DNA of 64,000 nucleotides from J014 sp964486055 (GCA_964486055.1 CAZALE010000009.1:1-64000), one strand, 5' to 3'. Positions 52,936 to 62,352 are shown, counted from the first letter of the stretch. Notes: generated by a model not told the origin, from the sequence alone. Translations and numbers: made by a program.

Positions 52936-55530
52936 TTAGGCTGAAGCCTTTGCTGTTTCTGTTATGAACTTCAGTTGATCATTCTCGGCTTTGATTCTTA
53001 TGGTTTGACCGCTTTTGATCTCACCACTTAGAAGCTTCATAGCCAAAGGATTCTGTATGAGAGTTTGTATTGTGCGCTTCAACGGCCTAGCACCGAAAGT
53101 TGGATCATACCCCTCACGGGCAATGAGTTCTTTAGCTGAATCCTCGAGGATAACTCGTATATTGCGATCCTGTAAGCTGCGTTGTAAGCGCTCAATTTGT
53201 AAGTCGATAATTTGGTTGATTTGTTCTCTCGAGAGCTGGTGGAAGATAACGATCTCATCAATTCTATTGAGGAATTCTGGCTTGAAGTACTCTCGTAAGA
53301 TTTGCATTACGGCCTCGCGAGTTCTTTTTTCATCACCACTGAGGTTTAGAATCTCCCTCGAACCTAGATTAGAGGTCATGATGAGGACAGTGTTTCTAAA
53401 GTCAACCAAACGTCCTTTAGAGTCGGTCAATCTACCGTCATCTAGAATTTGAAGCAATATGTTAAATACATCTGGATGCGCTTTCTCTATTTCATCGAAT
53501 AGCACAACAGAGTATGGGCGACGACGTATGGCCTCCGTGAGTTGGCCGCCTTCTTCGTAGCCGACATATCCCGGAGGTGCACCGATCATGCGTGCCACGG
53601 CGTGCTTCTCCATGTACTCTGACATATCGAGCCTTACCATTGCTCGCTCATCATCGAAGAGAAATTCAGCTAGAGCCTTGGCTGTTTCAGTTTTACCGAC
53701 GCCCGTAGGACCTAGAAAGATGAAGGAACCAATTGGTCTATTCGGGTCCTGTAATCCAGCTCTGGCTCTTCTAACTGCGTTAGCAACTGCAGATAAAGCT
53801 TCATCTTGGCCTATTACTCTCTTTCTCAGGGCGTCTTCCATCCTCAGTAACTTCTGCTTTTCACTCTCTAGAAGTTTGGAAACAGGAATACCTGTCCATT
53901 TAGCCACTACTTCTGCTATGTCCTCTTCGGTGACTTCTTCTTTCAAAAAAACGCTCTCCTTTTGCAACTCGGCAAGCTTGGTTTGCTCCACGGCTAACTG
54001 TTTTTCTAGTTCTGGTATCCTTCCATAGCGGAGTTCAGCAGCCCTCTGTAAATCTCCAATGTTCTGAGCGCGTTCTAATTCAAGCTTCGCTTCCTCGATT
54101 TGTTCCTTAATTGAGCGAATCTTCTCAATTTTTTCCTTTTCTGATTGCCATTTTGCCTTCATTGCACTCGATTTTTCTTTTAGATCAGCAATCTTCCTCT
54201 CTATGTCTGCAAGCCTCTCTCTTGCTTTTTCGTCTGTTTCACGAGATAGAGCCTGTCGTTCAATTTGAAGCTGTAGGATTTCGCGTTCCAGCTCATCGAT
54301 TTCTTGAGGCAAGCTATCTATCTCAATTCTGAGTCGGGAAGCCGCCTCATCTATCAGATCTATGGCTTTATCTGGTAAAAACCTGTCGGTAATGTAACGA
54401 TTGCTAAGTGTGGCAGCGGCAACAATGGCTGAGTCCGTTATGCGTACCCCGTGGTGTACCTCGTATCTCTCTTTTAGTCCACGCAAAATTGCAATGGTAT
54501 CTTCTACGGAAGGCTCGCTTACGTATACTTTCTGGAATCGGCGCTCGAGGGCTTTATCCTTTTCTATGTATTTTTGATACTCATTCAGAGTGGTCGCGCC
54601 GATACAACGTAAAATACCTCTCGCAAGAGCTGGCTTTAACATGTTAGAGGCATCTATAGCTCCTTCAGAAGCCCCAGCTCCAACCAGAGTATGAATTTCA
54701 TCGATGAAGAGAATTATTTGTCCTTCAGCTCTTTCAATCTCCTTTAGAACTGCTTTTAATCTTTCCTCAAATTCCCCTCTGTACTTTGCTCCAGCTAACA
54801 TCGCTCCCAGATCCAAGGCAACCAATCTTTTATTTTTCAAGGTTTCTGGGACGTCACCGGATACAATTCGTTGAGCTAACCCCTCAACTATCGCAGTTTT
54901 TCCAACTCCGGGTTCGCCAATTAAGACCGGATTATTTTTGGTTCTTCTAGACAAGACTTGGATGGTGCGACGTATTTCATCATCTCTTCCGATTACCGGA
55001 TCAAGCTTTCCCTTACGGGCTAGCTCAGTCAAGTCAATTGCATATTTTTCTAAGGCTTGAAAATTCTCTTCGGCATTCGGATCAGTAATCTTGCTACCCC
55101 CTCTCATTTGTTCTATTACCTTTAGGGCATCATCTTTACTAACGCCATATGATCTCAGAATACGACCTGCATCACCGCTTTTATCGTCAGCAATTGCAAG
55201 AAGAAGATGTTCAGTAGATATGTAATCATCTCCCATGCTCTCTGCCTCTTTTTGAGCTGACTGAAAGATTGAATTGGTGCGAGTACTAAAATATTGCTGA
55301 CCACCCATCACCTTCGGAAAACGTCTGATTACGTCGTTGAGTTCATTGGTTATCCCATTGATGTTAGCGCCTATCTTTCCTAAAATCGAACGTACTACAC
55401 CTTCCTTCTGATCAAGCAAGGCTGCCAATATGTGTTCGGGTTCGACTTGTTGGTGCTGATTTTTTTCAGCTATTGTAATCGCCTCTTGTATTGCTTCTTG
55501 CCCGCGTATTGTAAATCTATCGAATCTCAT
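52936..55530 (-). CDS. clpB: ATP-dependent chaperone ClpB
   Basis: ClpB is the hexameric AAA+ disaggregase that works with DnaK. It has a double Clp-N domain (FTIRGQEAIQEAITIAEKNQHQQVEPEHIL). AAA1 has Walker A GEPGVGKTAIVEGLAQRI near residue 203. The coiled-coil middle domain spans about 410-520. AAA2 has GPTGVGKTETAKALAEF near residue 605 and ends with the D2 small domain. At 864 residues the length is normal. GAGGTGA precedes ATG 55530. It follows hsp20 and precedes grpE in one direction, a stress-response group. Confidence 0.97.
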   Translation of the reverse strand: MRFDRFTIRGQEAIQEAITIAEKNQHQQVEPEHILAALLDQKEGVVRSILGKIGANINGITNELNDVIRRFPKVMGGQQYFSTRTNSIFQSAQKEAESMGDDYISTEHLLLAIADDKSGDAGRILRSYGVSKDDALKVIEQMRGGSKITDPNAEENFQALEKYAIDLTELARKGKLDPVIGRDDEIRRTIQVLSRRTKNNPVLIGEPGVGKTAIVEGLAQRIVSGDVPETLKNKRLVALDLGAMLAGAKYRGEFEERLKAVLKEIERAEGQIILFIDEIHTLVGAGASEGAIDASNMLKPALARGILRCIGATTLNEYQKYIEKDKALERRFQKVYVSEPSVEDTIAILRGLKERYEVHHGVRITDSAIVAAATLSNRYITDRFLPDKAIDLIDEAASRLRIEIDSLPQEIDELEREILQLQIERQALSRETDEKARERLADIERKIADLKEKSSAMKAKWQSEKEKIEKIRSIKEQIEEAKLELERAQNIGDLQRAAELRYGRIPELEKQLAVEQTKLAELQKESVFLKEEVTEEDIAEVVAKWTGIPVSKLLESEKQKLLRMEDALRKRVIGQDEALSAVANAVRRARAGLQDPNRPIGSFIFLGPTGVGKTETAKALAEFLFDDERAMVRLDMSEYMEKHAVARMIGAPPGYVGYEEGGQLTEAIRRRPYSVVLFDEIEKAHPDVFNILLQILDDGRLTDSKGRLVDFRNTVLIMTSNLGSREILNLSGDEKRTREAVMQILREYFKPEFLNRIDEIVIFHQLSREQINQIIDLQIERLQRSLQDRNIRVILEDSAKELIAREGYDPTFGARPLKRTIQTLIQNPLAMKLLSGEIKSGQTIRIKAENDQLKFITETAKASA

Positions 55531-55574
55531 TTTTCATCACCTCACTTACTCTACTTTTTAGTTTAATTATAAAA

Positions 55575-55599
55575 GCAAGGTCCCAACTGAGGACCTTGC
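55575..55599 (-). terminator. Terminator-like hairpin between hsp20 and clpB
   Basis: GCAAGGTCC (55575-55583) and GGACCTTGC (55591-55599) form a perfect 9-bp stem with a 7-base loop. On the minus strand it is followed by TTTTATAATT. It would end or reduce the abundant hsp20 transcript before clpB. Confidence 0.7.
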
Positions 55600-55638
55600 A
55601 AATTTTAGTCAGAGAGAAAAAGTTTTTCCCTCAAGAGC

Positions 55639-56130
55639 TTAGGCAGATTTGCCACTGACTTCAACAGTTTCTTTAGACTGACTCCCAGAGGAAGATGCCT
55701 TTATTTCAATCCTACGAGGCTTAGCTTCCTCTCTCTTAGCTATCGTCAGTCTCAAGACTCCATTGTCAAACTCAGCCGTTATGTTCTCAGTATCTACAGT
55801 CGGTGGCAGAGTGAACGAACGGGTAAAGCTGCCGTAACGGCGTTCAATCCTATGATAATTGTCTCCTTCTTCTTTCTTCTCGAACTTCCTTTCGCCCTGA
55901 ATGGTTAACACATTATTTTCAATTGAGATGTTCACATCTTCAGGTTTCATTCCAGGAAGTTCAGCTTCGAGGACTACCTGATCTTTATTTTCAAATATAT
56001 CAACGCTCGGAGTCCAAGCTCCGCTCATTAAATCATCCTCGAAACCACGAGAGAAGTTTGAGAGTATCCTATTCATTTCTTCTTGTAAGCTACGAATTTC
56101 ACGGAACGGATCATATCTCATTATGTTCAT
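55639..56130 (-). CDS. Small heat shock protein Hsp20
   Basis: An alpha-crystallin-type holdase that keeps unfolding proteins soluble. The 163 residues start MNIMRYDPFREIRSLQEEMNRIL. The alpha-crystallin domain spans about 40-145, with VDIFENKDQVVLEAELPGMKPEDVNISIENNVLTI and a late GVLRLTIAKRE (G-x-L motif). A Ser/Lys-rich tail follows. GGAGG lies 9 bases before ATG 56130. First gene of the stress group. Confidence 0.94.
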   Translation of the reverse strand: MNIMRYDPFREIRSLQEEMNRILSNFSRGFEDDLMSGAWTPSVDIFENKDQVVLEAELPGMKPEDVNISIENNVLTIQGERKFEKKEEGDNYHRIERRYGSFTRSFTLPPTVDTENITAEFDNGVLRLTIAKREEAKPRRIEIKASSSGSQSKETVEVSGKSA

Positions 56131-56176
56131 ATCCTTTGACCTCCTTTTCCAAAATTTTTATTGTTAGTCTAATTGT

Positions 56177-56205
56177 ATAATAAAATATGAGTAATGCTTT
56201 GTCAA
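56177..56205 (-). promoter_or_regulatory. Promoter of hsp20
   Basis: On the minus strand TTGACA (56205-56200) and TATTAT (56182-56177) are separated by exactly 17 bp, near-consensus for the housekeeping sigma factor. The -10 ends 46 bp upstream of the hsp20 start. No sigma-32-type or CIRCE sequence is seen. Confidence 0.65.
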
Positions 56206-56214
56206 GTATCTTGA
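56202..56214. promoter_or_regulatory. Inverted repeat overlapping the hsp20 -35 box
   Basis: TCAAG-TAT-CTTGA is a perfect 5-bp inverted repeat that covers most of the -35 hexamer. It is a good position for a repressor operator. It shares the CTTGA half-site idea with HspR boxes but not their spacing. Confidence 0.45.
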
Positions 56215-56343
56215 TGAAAATTTTTGCAATTTTTATGAAATTTTCAAAAAGGTATGTGCGGAGGTGACAAGGTAAGTTTTATGAGATATATTCTTGCGTT
56301 GGTATTCGAATAATCCTTGAGAAAAGGTTTTCAGAGGCGCTGA

Positions 56344-57429
56344 ATGTGGAGAAACATTGTTAGAGAAGCTTTGTTGATTTTGTCGGCGATTTTGGCTTCG
56401 TTTTTTGTAGGCGGCGTTTTCATTTTATTAGTAGGTGATAATCCGCTAAGTACTTATTGGATTCTGCTTTCAAACTCCTTCGGTTCGATCAAGGATATTT
56501 GTTACACACTTTTTTATGCAACTCCTTTAATTTTTACAGGTTTATCGGTAGCTGTAGCTTTCCGGTGTGGGCTTTTTAACATAGGAGCTGAAGGGCAGTT
56601 ATACGTTGCGGCTTTTGCGACGGCGTGGGTTGGCATAAAATTCGGAGGCGTTGTAGTTGATATTGCAGGGCAAGAAGAGAATTGGGCTTGGATGGATCTG
56701 CCAGCTTTCATGCTTGTACCCTTATGCATCTTGACTGCTATCACGGCTGGTGGTTTGTGGGGAGCGGTGGCCGGATATTTGAGAGCGCGTTTCGGTGCGA
56801 GCGAAGTGATAAATACTATAATGCTGAATTTTATTGCTGTAGCCTTGGCTGGATACTTAACTCAGTATCATTACCGCATTCCTGGCGATCCGATACTTCA
56901 AACAGCTCCTATAGGTTCATCTGCTTACATCCCTCAATTGAATCAATTTTTTTCCTTCATTCCCAGGGATGTGCCTCTCAATCTATCTTTTTTAATCGCG
57001 ATTTTCATGTGTTTCGTGGTGTATTTTTTTCTGTGGCACACAAAATGGGGATATGAGCTGAGAGCCGTCGGAGAAAATCCGTCAGCTGCTGAGTACGGTG
57101 GTATTTCACCTACAAAGCAGATCATCATAGCTATGACCATTGCAGGGGCGCTTGCTGGCATGGTAGCTCTAGGTGAAATCCTGGGGGACAGGCATCGGTA
57201 TTTTCATGACTTTTCTGGGGAGGTTGGCTTTTTAGGAATTGCTGTCGCGTTGTTAGGTAGAAATCATCCTTTCGGGGTTTTGTTAGCCGCACTGTTTTTT
57301 GCTGTGCTCATTCGAGGTGAAATATTTGTAGATGCTTTTACGAGATATATCTCAAAAGACATAGGTTTGATTTTACAGGCAATAGTGATTTTGTTTGTGG
57401 CTTGCATGGAAAAATATTCCAGGAAGTAG
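56344..57429 (+). CDS. ABC transporter permease, nucleoside/simple-sugar type (first subunit)
   Basis: A BPD_transp_2 family inner-membrane permease of 361 residues with about ten helices. It resembles the larger permease of the BMP-lipoprotein-dependent nucleoside importers (YufP/NupP type). Family features are TPLIFTGLSVAVAFRCGLFNIGAEGQLYVAAF, the GASEVINTIMLNFIAVALAGYL loop and RAVGENPSAAEYGGISPTK, the ATPase-contacting EAA-like motif. The second permease follows 21 bp later and a purine nucleoside phosphorylase after that, so a purine nucleoside substrate is likely. The ATPase and binding lipoprotein are not in the window. Confidence 0.87.
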   Translation: MWRNIVREALLILSAILASFFVGGVFILLVGDNPLSTYWILLSNSFGSIKDICYTLFYATPLIFTGLSVAVAFRCGLFNIGAEGQLYVAAFATAWVGIKFGGVVVDIAGQEENWAWMDLPAFMLVPLCILTAITAGGLWGAVAGYLRARFGASEVINTIMLNFIAVALAGYLTQYHYRIPGDPILQTAPIGSSAYIPQLNQFFSFIPRDVPLNLSFLIAIFMCFVVYFFLWHTKWGYELRAVGENPSAAEYGGISPTKQIIIAMTIAGALAGMVALGEILGDRHRYFHDFSGEVGFLGIAVALLGRNHPFGVLLAALFFAVLIRGEIFVDAFTRYISKDIGLILQAIVILFVACMEKYSRK

Positions 57430-57450
57430 CGAATAATATAGGAGGTGACA

Positions 57451-58356
57451 ATGACCGAGCTTTTTACTTTGGCACTTTTACTCTCAGCACTTCGTCTAGC
57501 TACGCCACTGATTTTCGCTGGTCTTGGTGGCTTGTTTTCAGAACGATCTGGGGTAATAAATATAGCTTTAGAAGGAATGATGCTTGCTGGAGCTTTTACT
57601 GCAGCTGTGGTGACTTACGAACTACAGAGTGCTTTTTTAGGATTTTCATCTGCATTATTCGCTGGAGCTTTAGTTGGAGCCGTTTATGCAGTTTCTGTGA
57701 TAAAGTTTGAGGCTAATCAAGTGGTTGCTGGTTTTGCCATAAATCTTTTAATGCTGGGTTTACCTCAATTTCTAAGTGGTGCAATATATGATTCCACAGG
57801 ATCCACGCCTCAAATCCCGAAAGAATTTTTATTAACTCAATTTTTCAATGCTATTTCGTTAGCCTCTATTTTAGCGTTGGGTTTAGTTCCTCTTTGCTGG
57901 TATGTGCTATATAAAACGCCATTTGGATTGAGGCTCCGAGCAGTTGGAGAAAATCCAGAGGCTGCAGAGGCAGCCGGCGTAAATGTGATAATGTTAAGGT
58001 ATATTGCGGTGATTATATCAGGAGCTCTGGCTGCAGCAGGTGGGGCGTATTTATCGATAGGACAAAGTTCACTGTTTACCCGTGGAATGACAGCTGGCAG
58101 AGGGTTTATAGCCCTCGCAGCGTTAATTTTGGCAAAGTGGCGTCCTGTTCCACTCTTATTCGCATGTTTATTTTTTGGTTTCACAGAGGCTATTTCCTTT
58201 CAAATTCAGGGCATTTTTAAGTTGCCTTCGGGAGAGGAGATCCCTGTTCAGTTCATTCAGATAATTCCTTATGTGCTTACAATAATTGTTCTAGCCGGTT
58301 TTATAGGACTATCGCGTCCTCCAAAATCTTTAGGTATTCCTTATAGAAAAGGTTGA
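57451..58356 (+). CDS. ABC transporter permease, nucleoside/simple-sugar type (second subunit)
   Basis: The smaller permease of the pair (YufQ/NupQ type), 301 residues from ATG 57451, with AGGAGGT in front; a GTG two codons earlier is in frame. It shows ATPLIFAGLGGLFSERSGVINIALEGMMLAGAF, VVAGFAINLLMLGLPQFLSG and RAVGENPEAAEAAGVNVIMLR. GRGFIALAALILAKWRPV is the conserved late loop. It ends 3 bp before the phosphorylase gene. Confidence 0.88.
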   Translation: MTELFTLALLLSALRLATPLIFAGLGGLFSERSGVINIALEGMMLAGAFTAAVVTYELQSAFLGFSSALFAGALVGAVYAVSVIKFEANQVVAGFAINLLMLGLPQFLSGAIYDSTGSTPQIPKEFLLTQFFNAISLASILALGLVPLCWYVLYKTPFGLRLRAVGENPEAAEAAGVNVIMLRYIAVIISGALAAAGGAYLSIGQSSLFTRGMTAGRGFIALAALILAKWRPVPLLFACLFFGFTEAISFQIQGIFKLPSGEEIPVQFIQIIPYVLTIIVLAGFIGLSRPPKSLGIPYRKG

Positions 58357-58359
58357 ACT

Positions 58360-59232
58360 ATGATATACGAAATGGCCCTTGAATCTGCAGAATTCATAAG
58401 ATCGAAAGCCTCGGATCTTCCAAGGATTGCTATCGTTTTAGGAAGCGGTCTTGGGAAATTTGCTGATAGTTTGGAGGAGGCTTTTAAGATACCATATGAA
58501 GATATCCCACATTTTGCGAAATCTACTGTTGAGGGACATGCAGGTTTTCTTGTATTAGGCAAGGTTAATGGCATTCCTGTCATTGTTCAGCAAGGTAGAT
58601 TTCATTACTATGAGGGATATGAACTTTCTCAAGTAGTTTTTCCAGTAAGAACTTTCGGTTTAATGGGGATAAAATCTCTAATACTGACAAATGCTGCAGG
58701 GAGCATAAGAACTAGTAATAGACCCGGGACATTGCTTCTGATACGCGATCATATAAATTTGATGGGGGTTAATCCTCTTCGAGGTCCAAATGATGAGCGG
58801 TTTGGTCCTAGATTTCCTGATATGAGTGAGGTTTATTGTAAAGAGTATCAGAGGATTGCGAGTGAAGAAGCTGAAAAGATGTCTAAGGAGCGATATGAAA
58901 ATGGATTAGATAAAACGATGAGAAGAATACTCAGGCGAGGTGTTTATTGTGCTTTACCCGGACCAACATATGAAACTCCCGCGGAGGTTAGAATGTTGAG
59001 ATTATTAGGGGTTGACGCTGTTGGGATGTCGACTGTGCCAGAGGCAATAGTTGCAAAACAGATGGGTATGAAGATTCTAGGAATATCTTGTTTAACCAAT
59101 ATGGCTGCAGGCATAGACGAGGGATTTATAAAACATGAGGAGGTGATGGAGACAGGAGCTAGGGTTACCGAAATCTTCAGTGATTTACTGAGAAGAGTAA
59201 TTATCAGAATTAGGGATCTTGAAAGATATTGA
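58360..59232 (+). CDS. Purine nucleoside phosphorylase (PNP family I, PunA type)
   Basis: PNP splits inosine, guanosine and their deoxy forms with phosphate into base and ribose 1-phosphate. It has AIVLGSGLGKFADSLE, the phosphate-binding GRFHYYEGYELSQV, ILTNAAGSIR, PGPTYETPAEVRMLRLLG with the active-site Glu, and GMSTVPEAIVAKQ. At 290 residues it is slightly longer than usual, with a charged insertion near residues 165-190 (EKMSKERYENGLDKTMRR). Tight linkage to the two permeases suggests a nucleoside uptake and salvage operon. Confidence 0.93.
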   Translation: MIYEMALESAEFIRSKASDLPRIAIVLGSGLGKFADSLEEAFKIPYEDIPHFAKSTVEGHAGFLVLGKVNGIPVIVQQGRFHYYEGYELSQVVFPVRTFGLMGIKSLILTNAAGSIRTSNRPGTLLLIRDHINLMGVNPLRGPNDERFGPRFPDMSEVYCKEYQRIASEEAEKMSKERYENGLDKTMRRILRRGVYCALPGPTYETPAEVRMLRLLGVDAVGMSTVPEAIVAKQMGMKILGISCLTNMAAGIDEGFIKHEEVMETGARVTEIFSDLLRRVIIRIRDLERY

Positions 59233-59234
59233 AA

Positions 59235-60497
59235 ATGAAAATAGTTCGCATAATTGCGAGGCTAAATGTTGGTGGGCCGGCGCGTCACGTCATATGGTTG
59301 ACTAAAGCATTGCAGGGTGAGAAGTTTCAATCTGTTTTGGTCACCGGAACGGTCCCAGATGGAGAAGAAGACATGAGTTATTTCGCTTATGAGAATGGGG
59401 TAACTCCCGTAGTAATTCCAGAGATGAGTAGGGAGCTCTCCATCAGAGATTTAGTTTCATTCATTAAAATCTACAAGATTTTGCTTCGTGAAAAACCTGA
59501 CATAATCCATACACATACCGCGAAAGCAGGAACTCTTGGTAGACTGGCGGGTTTTTTTTATAAATGGCTAAGTTGGAAGTTGTTCATCGGCAAGCCTCGT
59601 AAGGTTAAGTTGATTCACACCTATCATGGTCATATCTTTCATGGTTATTATGGTCAACTTAAAACTAAGTTCTTCCTACTGATTGAAAAAACTTTAGCCT
59701 TTTTCGCAACTGATAAGATAGTCGTTATCTCTGACAAGCAATTTGAGGAGATACATGAAAAATTCGGTGTTGGATGCGGCTCTCAGTTTGTGGTTATACC
59801 CCTGGGTATAGATCTTCAGCCTTTCTTGGATGTGAAAAAAGAGGGTAAAGAGTTTCGCAGAGAGATTCGAGTTAAAGATGATGAAATTTTAGTTGGGATT
59901 GTAGGTAGACTTACAGAGATCAAAAATCACAAATTTTTTTTGAGGGTAGCAAAGCTTTGTCATGAAAAAAACCGGAAAGTAAAGTTTGTAATCATAGGGG
60001 AAGGGCATCTGCGCGCTGAGCTTGAGCAATTAGTCAATGAACTAGGAATACACGATAGCGTCATATTCGTGGGAAATCGCAAAGACATTTCGTTTTATGG
60101 GGGGTTAGATGTTGTAGCGCTTACTTCCCTAAATGAGGGTACTCCTCTCTCGCTCATTGAGGCTATGGCCAGTGGAGTTCCAGTTATTTCTACAATGGTT
60201 GGGGGAGTAGTAGATCTACTAGGTAAAGAGCTAAATTGCGTCGATGGATTCATAATATGCGAACGTGGACTAGGAGTTCAGATAAGTACTGAAACAATAG
60301 AATCTCATGCTAACTCACATACGAATGAAGAGAGATTTTGTAATGGTCTGATTCATCTCATAGAAAATAAGAATCTATGTCAGCAGTTAACTGAGAGAGC
60401 AAGAGAATTCGTTTTTTCTGTTTATTCCAAGGAGAGGTTAACAAAGGATTTAATCAATTTATATGAAAATTTGCTTTTCAAGAACAGCAATTTGTGA
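59235..60497 (+). CDS. Glycosyltransferase family 4
   Basis: A GT-B fold retaining glycosyltransferase. The N-terminal acceptor domain has ARLNVGGPARHVIWLTKAL and IHTHTAKAGTLGRLAG. The C-terminal donor domain has VGIVGRLTEIKNHKFFLRVA and the E-x7-E motif in SLNEGTPLSLIEAMASGVPVI. The ATG at 59235 follows the PNP stop by 2 bp; an in-frame TTG at 59229 overlaps that stop. 420 residues. The genes that follow are polysaccharide genes, so it probably extends a lipid-linked glycan in the cytosol. Sugar specificity cannot be read from the sequence. Confidence 0.88.
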   Translation: MKIVRIIARLNVGGPARHVIWLTKALQGEKFQSVLVTGTVPDGEEDMSYFAYENGVTPVVIPEMSRELSIRDLVSFIKIYKILLREKPDIIHTHTAKAGTLGRLAGFFYKWLSWKLFIGKPRKVKLIHTYHGHIFHGYYGQLKTKFFLLIEKTLAFFATDKIVVISDKQFEEIHEKFGVGCGSQFVVIPLGIDLQPFLDVKKEGKEFRREIRVKDDEILVGIVGRLTEIKNHKFFLRVAKLCHEKNRKVKFVIIGEGHLRAELEQLVNELGIHDSVIFVGNRKDISFYGGLDVVALTSLNEGTPLSLIEAMASGVPVISTMVGGVVDLLGKELNCVDGFIICERGLGVQISTETIESHANSHTNEERFCNGLIHLIENKNLCQQLTERAREFVFSVYSKERLTKDLINLYENLLFKNSNL

Positions 60498-60540
60498 TAA
60501 AAATATTTGCAAGATAGTTGAAGAGCTAAGTCATTGACGT

Positions 60541-62352
60541 ATGTTCAATGCGATTACTAGTTTGTGGAAAGAAAATCCTATCAGCTGGTTGATATTAGGA
60601 ACTGTATTTTCAGCTCTTTTAACCTTATTGGTTCGGACTATATCGACTAGATTAGGATGGGTTGTCAGCCCACGGCAAGACCGATGGCATAAGAAGCCAA
60701 CCGCAACTTTCGGTGGTATTGCCATTTACGTCACCGTGGTTTCATTATCCATCCTAATTGTAGATCTAAGCCATGAAATCAGAACAATACTGTTAGCTAG
60801 CAGCCTATTATTTTTCGTTGGTTTAATTGACGATGTTTTAAATATAAAGCCATACCAGAAGCTTCTTGGACAAGTAGCAGGAGCTCTGGTCGTGATTGGA
60901 AGTGGATTGCTACTTCAATGGACCGATTCATTGTTGTTAAATTCGGTGATAACCTTCTTATGGATTGTAGGAATAACTAATGCGATTAATTTGCTGGATA
61001 ATATGGATGGGTTAGCTGCAGGTATTTCCTTGATTGCAGCTTTATTTATAGGAATCAGTCTTTATACTAATGGCGGTCCTGATGATATATTGCTTATAAG
61101 TATTTTCATAGGAGCTTTGTTAGGCTTTTTAATTTTCAATTTCAATCCAGCCTCCATTTTCATGGGTGATTGCGGTTCTCTCTTCATAGGATTCTTCCTT
61201 GCTACTTCAATGCTTATTAGCCAAGCTGCAGGTAGATCTAGAAGCATTGTCTCCATATTGGCCGTACCTGTTTTCACTTTTTTGGTTCCGATTTTTGATA
61301 CAACATTAGTGACGGTTTTACGCAAGCTAAATGGTAGAGGTATATCGGTTGGTGGGCGCGATCACGCTTCCCATAGACTAGTGGCACTTGGCATTTCCGA
61401 AAAGAAGACTGTTTTATTGCTTTATTCGCTAGCATTCGTATCAGGATTGCTCGCATTATCATTTAATAGTCTTGGGTTATCGCAAAGCATAGCACTGATA
61501 ACCTTATTCTCTCTCGTATTGACTCTAATTGGTATTTATTTGGCTAGGGTTAAGGTTTATGAGAATGAGGATAACTTACAGAATGCTGCCTACGCCTTTT
61601 TGGTCGACATCTCTCATAAAAGAAGGATATTTGAGATATTCTTAGACATATTGCTGATTGCACTCTCCTATTACGGAGCTTTTCTAGTTTTATTCGGACC
61701 TATAGATGATGATTCAGAAAAGTGGAATTTTTTTATATCAACCTTACCCATCATAGTAGCTGCTAAACTCGCTTCTCTTCTGTTATTTGGGGTTTATCGT
61801 GGGATTTGGCGTTACACGACTGTAAGTGACTTAATAAAATTCGCTAAGGCGGTACTGCTCGGACTTGTATTAAGCATCGCTCTTATTTTTCTAATCCATG
61901 ACCAGAAGATCTTTGCTAGATCGATTTTCATAGTAGATTCCATATTACTCTTTGGGGCTATTTCTTTCAGTAGGCTAATGTTTCGTGTTTTACGTTACTT
62001 GTTGCCATATCCTGTAAGACAAGATAGTCGTAAGGTGTTGATCTACGGTGCAGGAGATGGAGGAGAAATGGTTTTGCGTGAAATTCGTAACAATCCTGAG
62101 TTAAATTATCTGCCTGTAGGCTTTATTGATGATGACCCAACGAAACAAGGCAAAACGATTCACGGATTAAGAGTCTTTGGTAGCAACGGAATGCTGGCTG
62201 ATACTTGCAAACGCAACGGTGTACAAGAAATACTGATAAGCTGCCGCCACATAAAACCAGAAAATCTCCAGAGAGTTAAGAGGTTTTGTAGAGCTGAAAA
62301 CATTGCTCTGAGAAAAATGGAGTTAAAGCTCGAGGACATAGGCTTTGAGTGA
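60541..62352 (+). CDS. Fusion of WecA/MraY-type phosphoglycosyltransferase with CapD-like membrane and Rossmann region
   Basis: 603 residues in two parts. Residues 1 to about 335 are a polytopic polyprenyl-phosphate sugar-1-phosphate transferase. Catalytic signatures are LIDDVLNI (Asp97-98), NAINLLDNMDGLAAG (147-161), ASIFMGDCGSLFIG and GGRDHASHRLVALG. From about 350 comes a second set of helices (KRRIFEIFLDILLIALSYYG, FGVYRGIWRYTTVSDL) like the membrane part of CapD/WbpM epimerases. A Rossmann nucleotide-binding domain follows (VLIYGAGDGGEMVLREIRNN, VGFIDDDPTKQGKTIHG). The extended-SDR epimerase domain that normally comes next in CapD proteins is absent. Probably starts a lipid-linked surface glycan and may sense a nucleotide or sugar nucleotide. 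Confidence 0.85.
   Translation: MFNAITSLWKENPISWLILGTVFSALLTLLVRTISTRLGWVVSPRQDRWHKKPTATFGGIAIYVTVVSLSILIVDLSHEIRTILLASSLLFFVGLIDDVLNIKPYQKLLGQVAGALVVIGSGLLLQWTDSLLLNSVITFLWIVGITNAINLLDNMDGLAAGISLIAALFIGISLYTNGGPDDILLISIFIGALLGFLIFNFNPASIFMGDCGSLFIGFFLATSMLISQAAGRSRSIVSILAVPVFTFLVPIFDTTLVTVLRKLNGRGISVGGRDHASHRLVALGISEKKTVLLLYSLAFVSGLLALSFNSLGLSQSIALITLFSLVLTLIGIYLARVKVYENEDNLQNAAYAFLVDISHKRRIFEIFLDILLIALSYYGAFLVLFGPIDDDSEKWNFFISTLPIIVAAKLASLLLFGVYRGIWRYTTVSDLIKFAKAVLLGLVLSIALIFLIHDQKIFARSIFIVDSILLFGAISFSRLMFRVLRYLLPYPVRQDSRKVLIYGAGDGGEMVLREIRNNPELNYLPVGFIDDDPTKQGKTIHGLRVFGSNGMLADTCKRNGVQEILISCRHIKPENLQRVKRFCRAENIALRKMELKLEDIGFE

Noticed and set aside
56131..56343. CIRCE element or sigma-32 promoter for the heat-shock genes
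   Set aside because: No TTAGCACTC/GAGTGCTAA pair or CTTGAA-CCCCAT pattern is present; a sigma-70-like promoter fits well.
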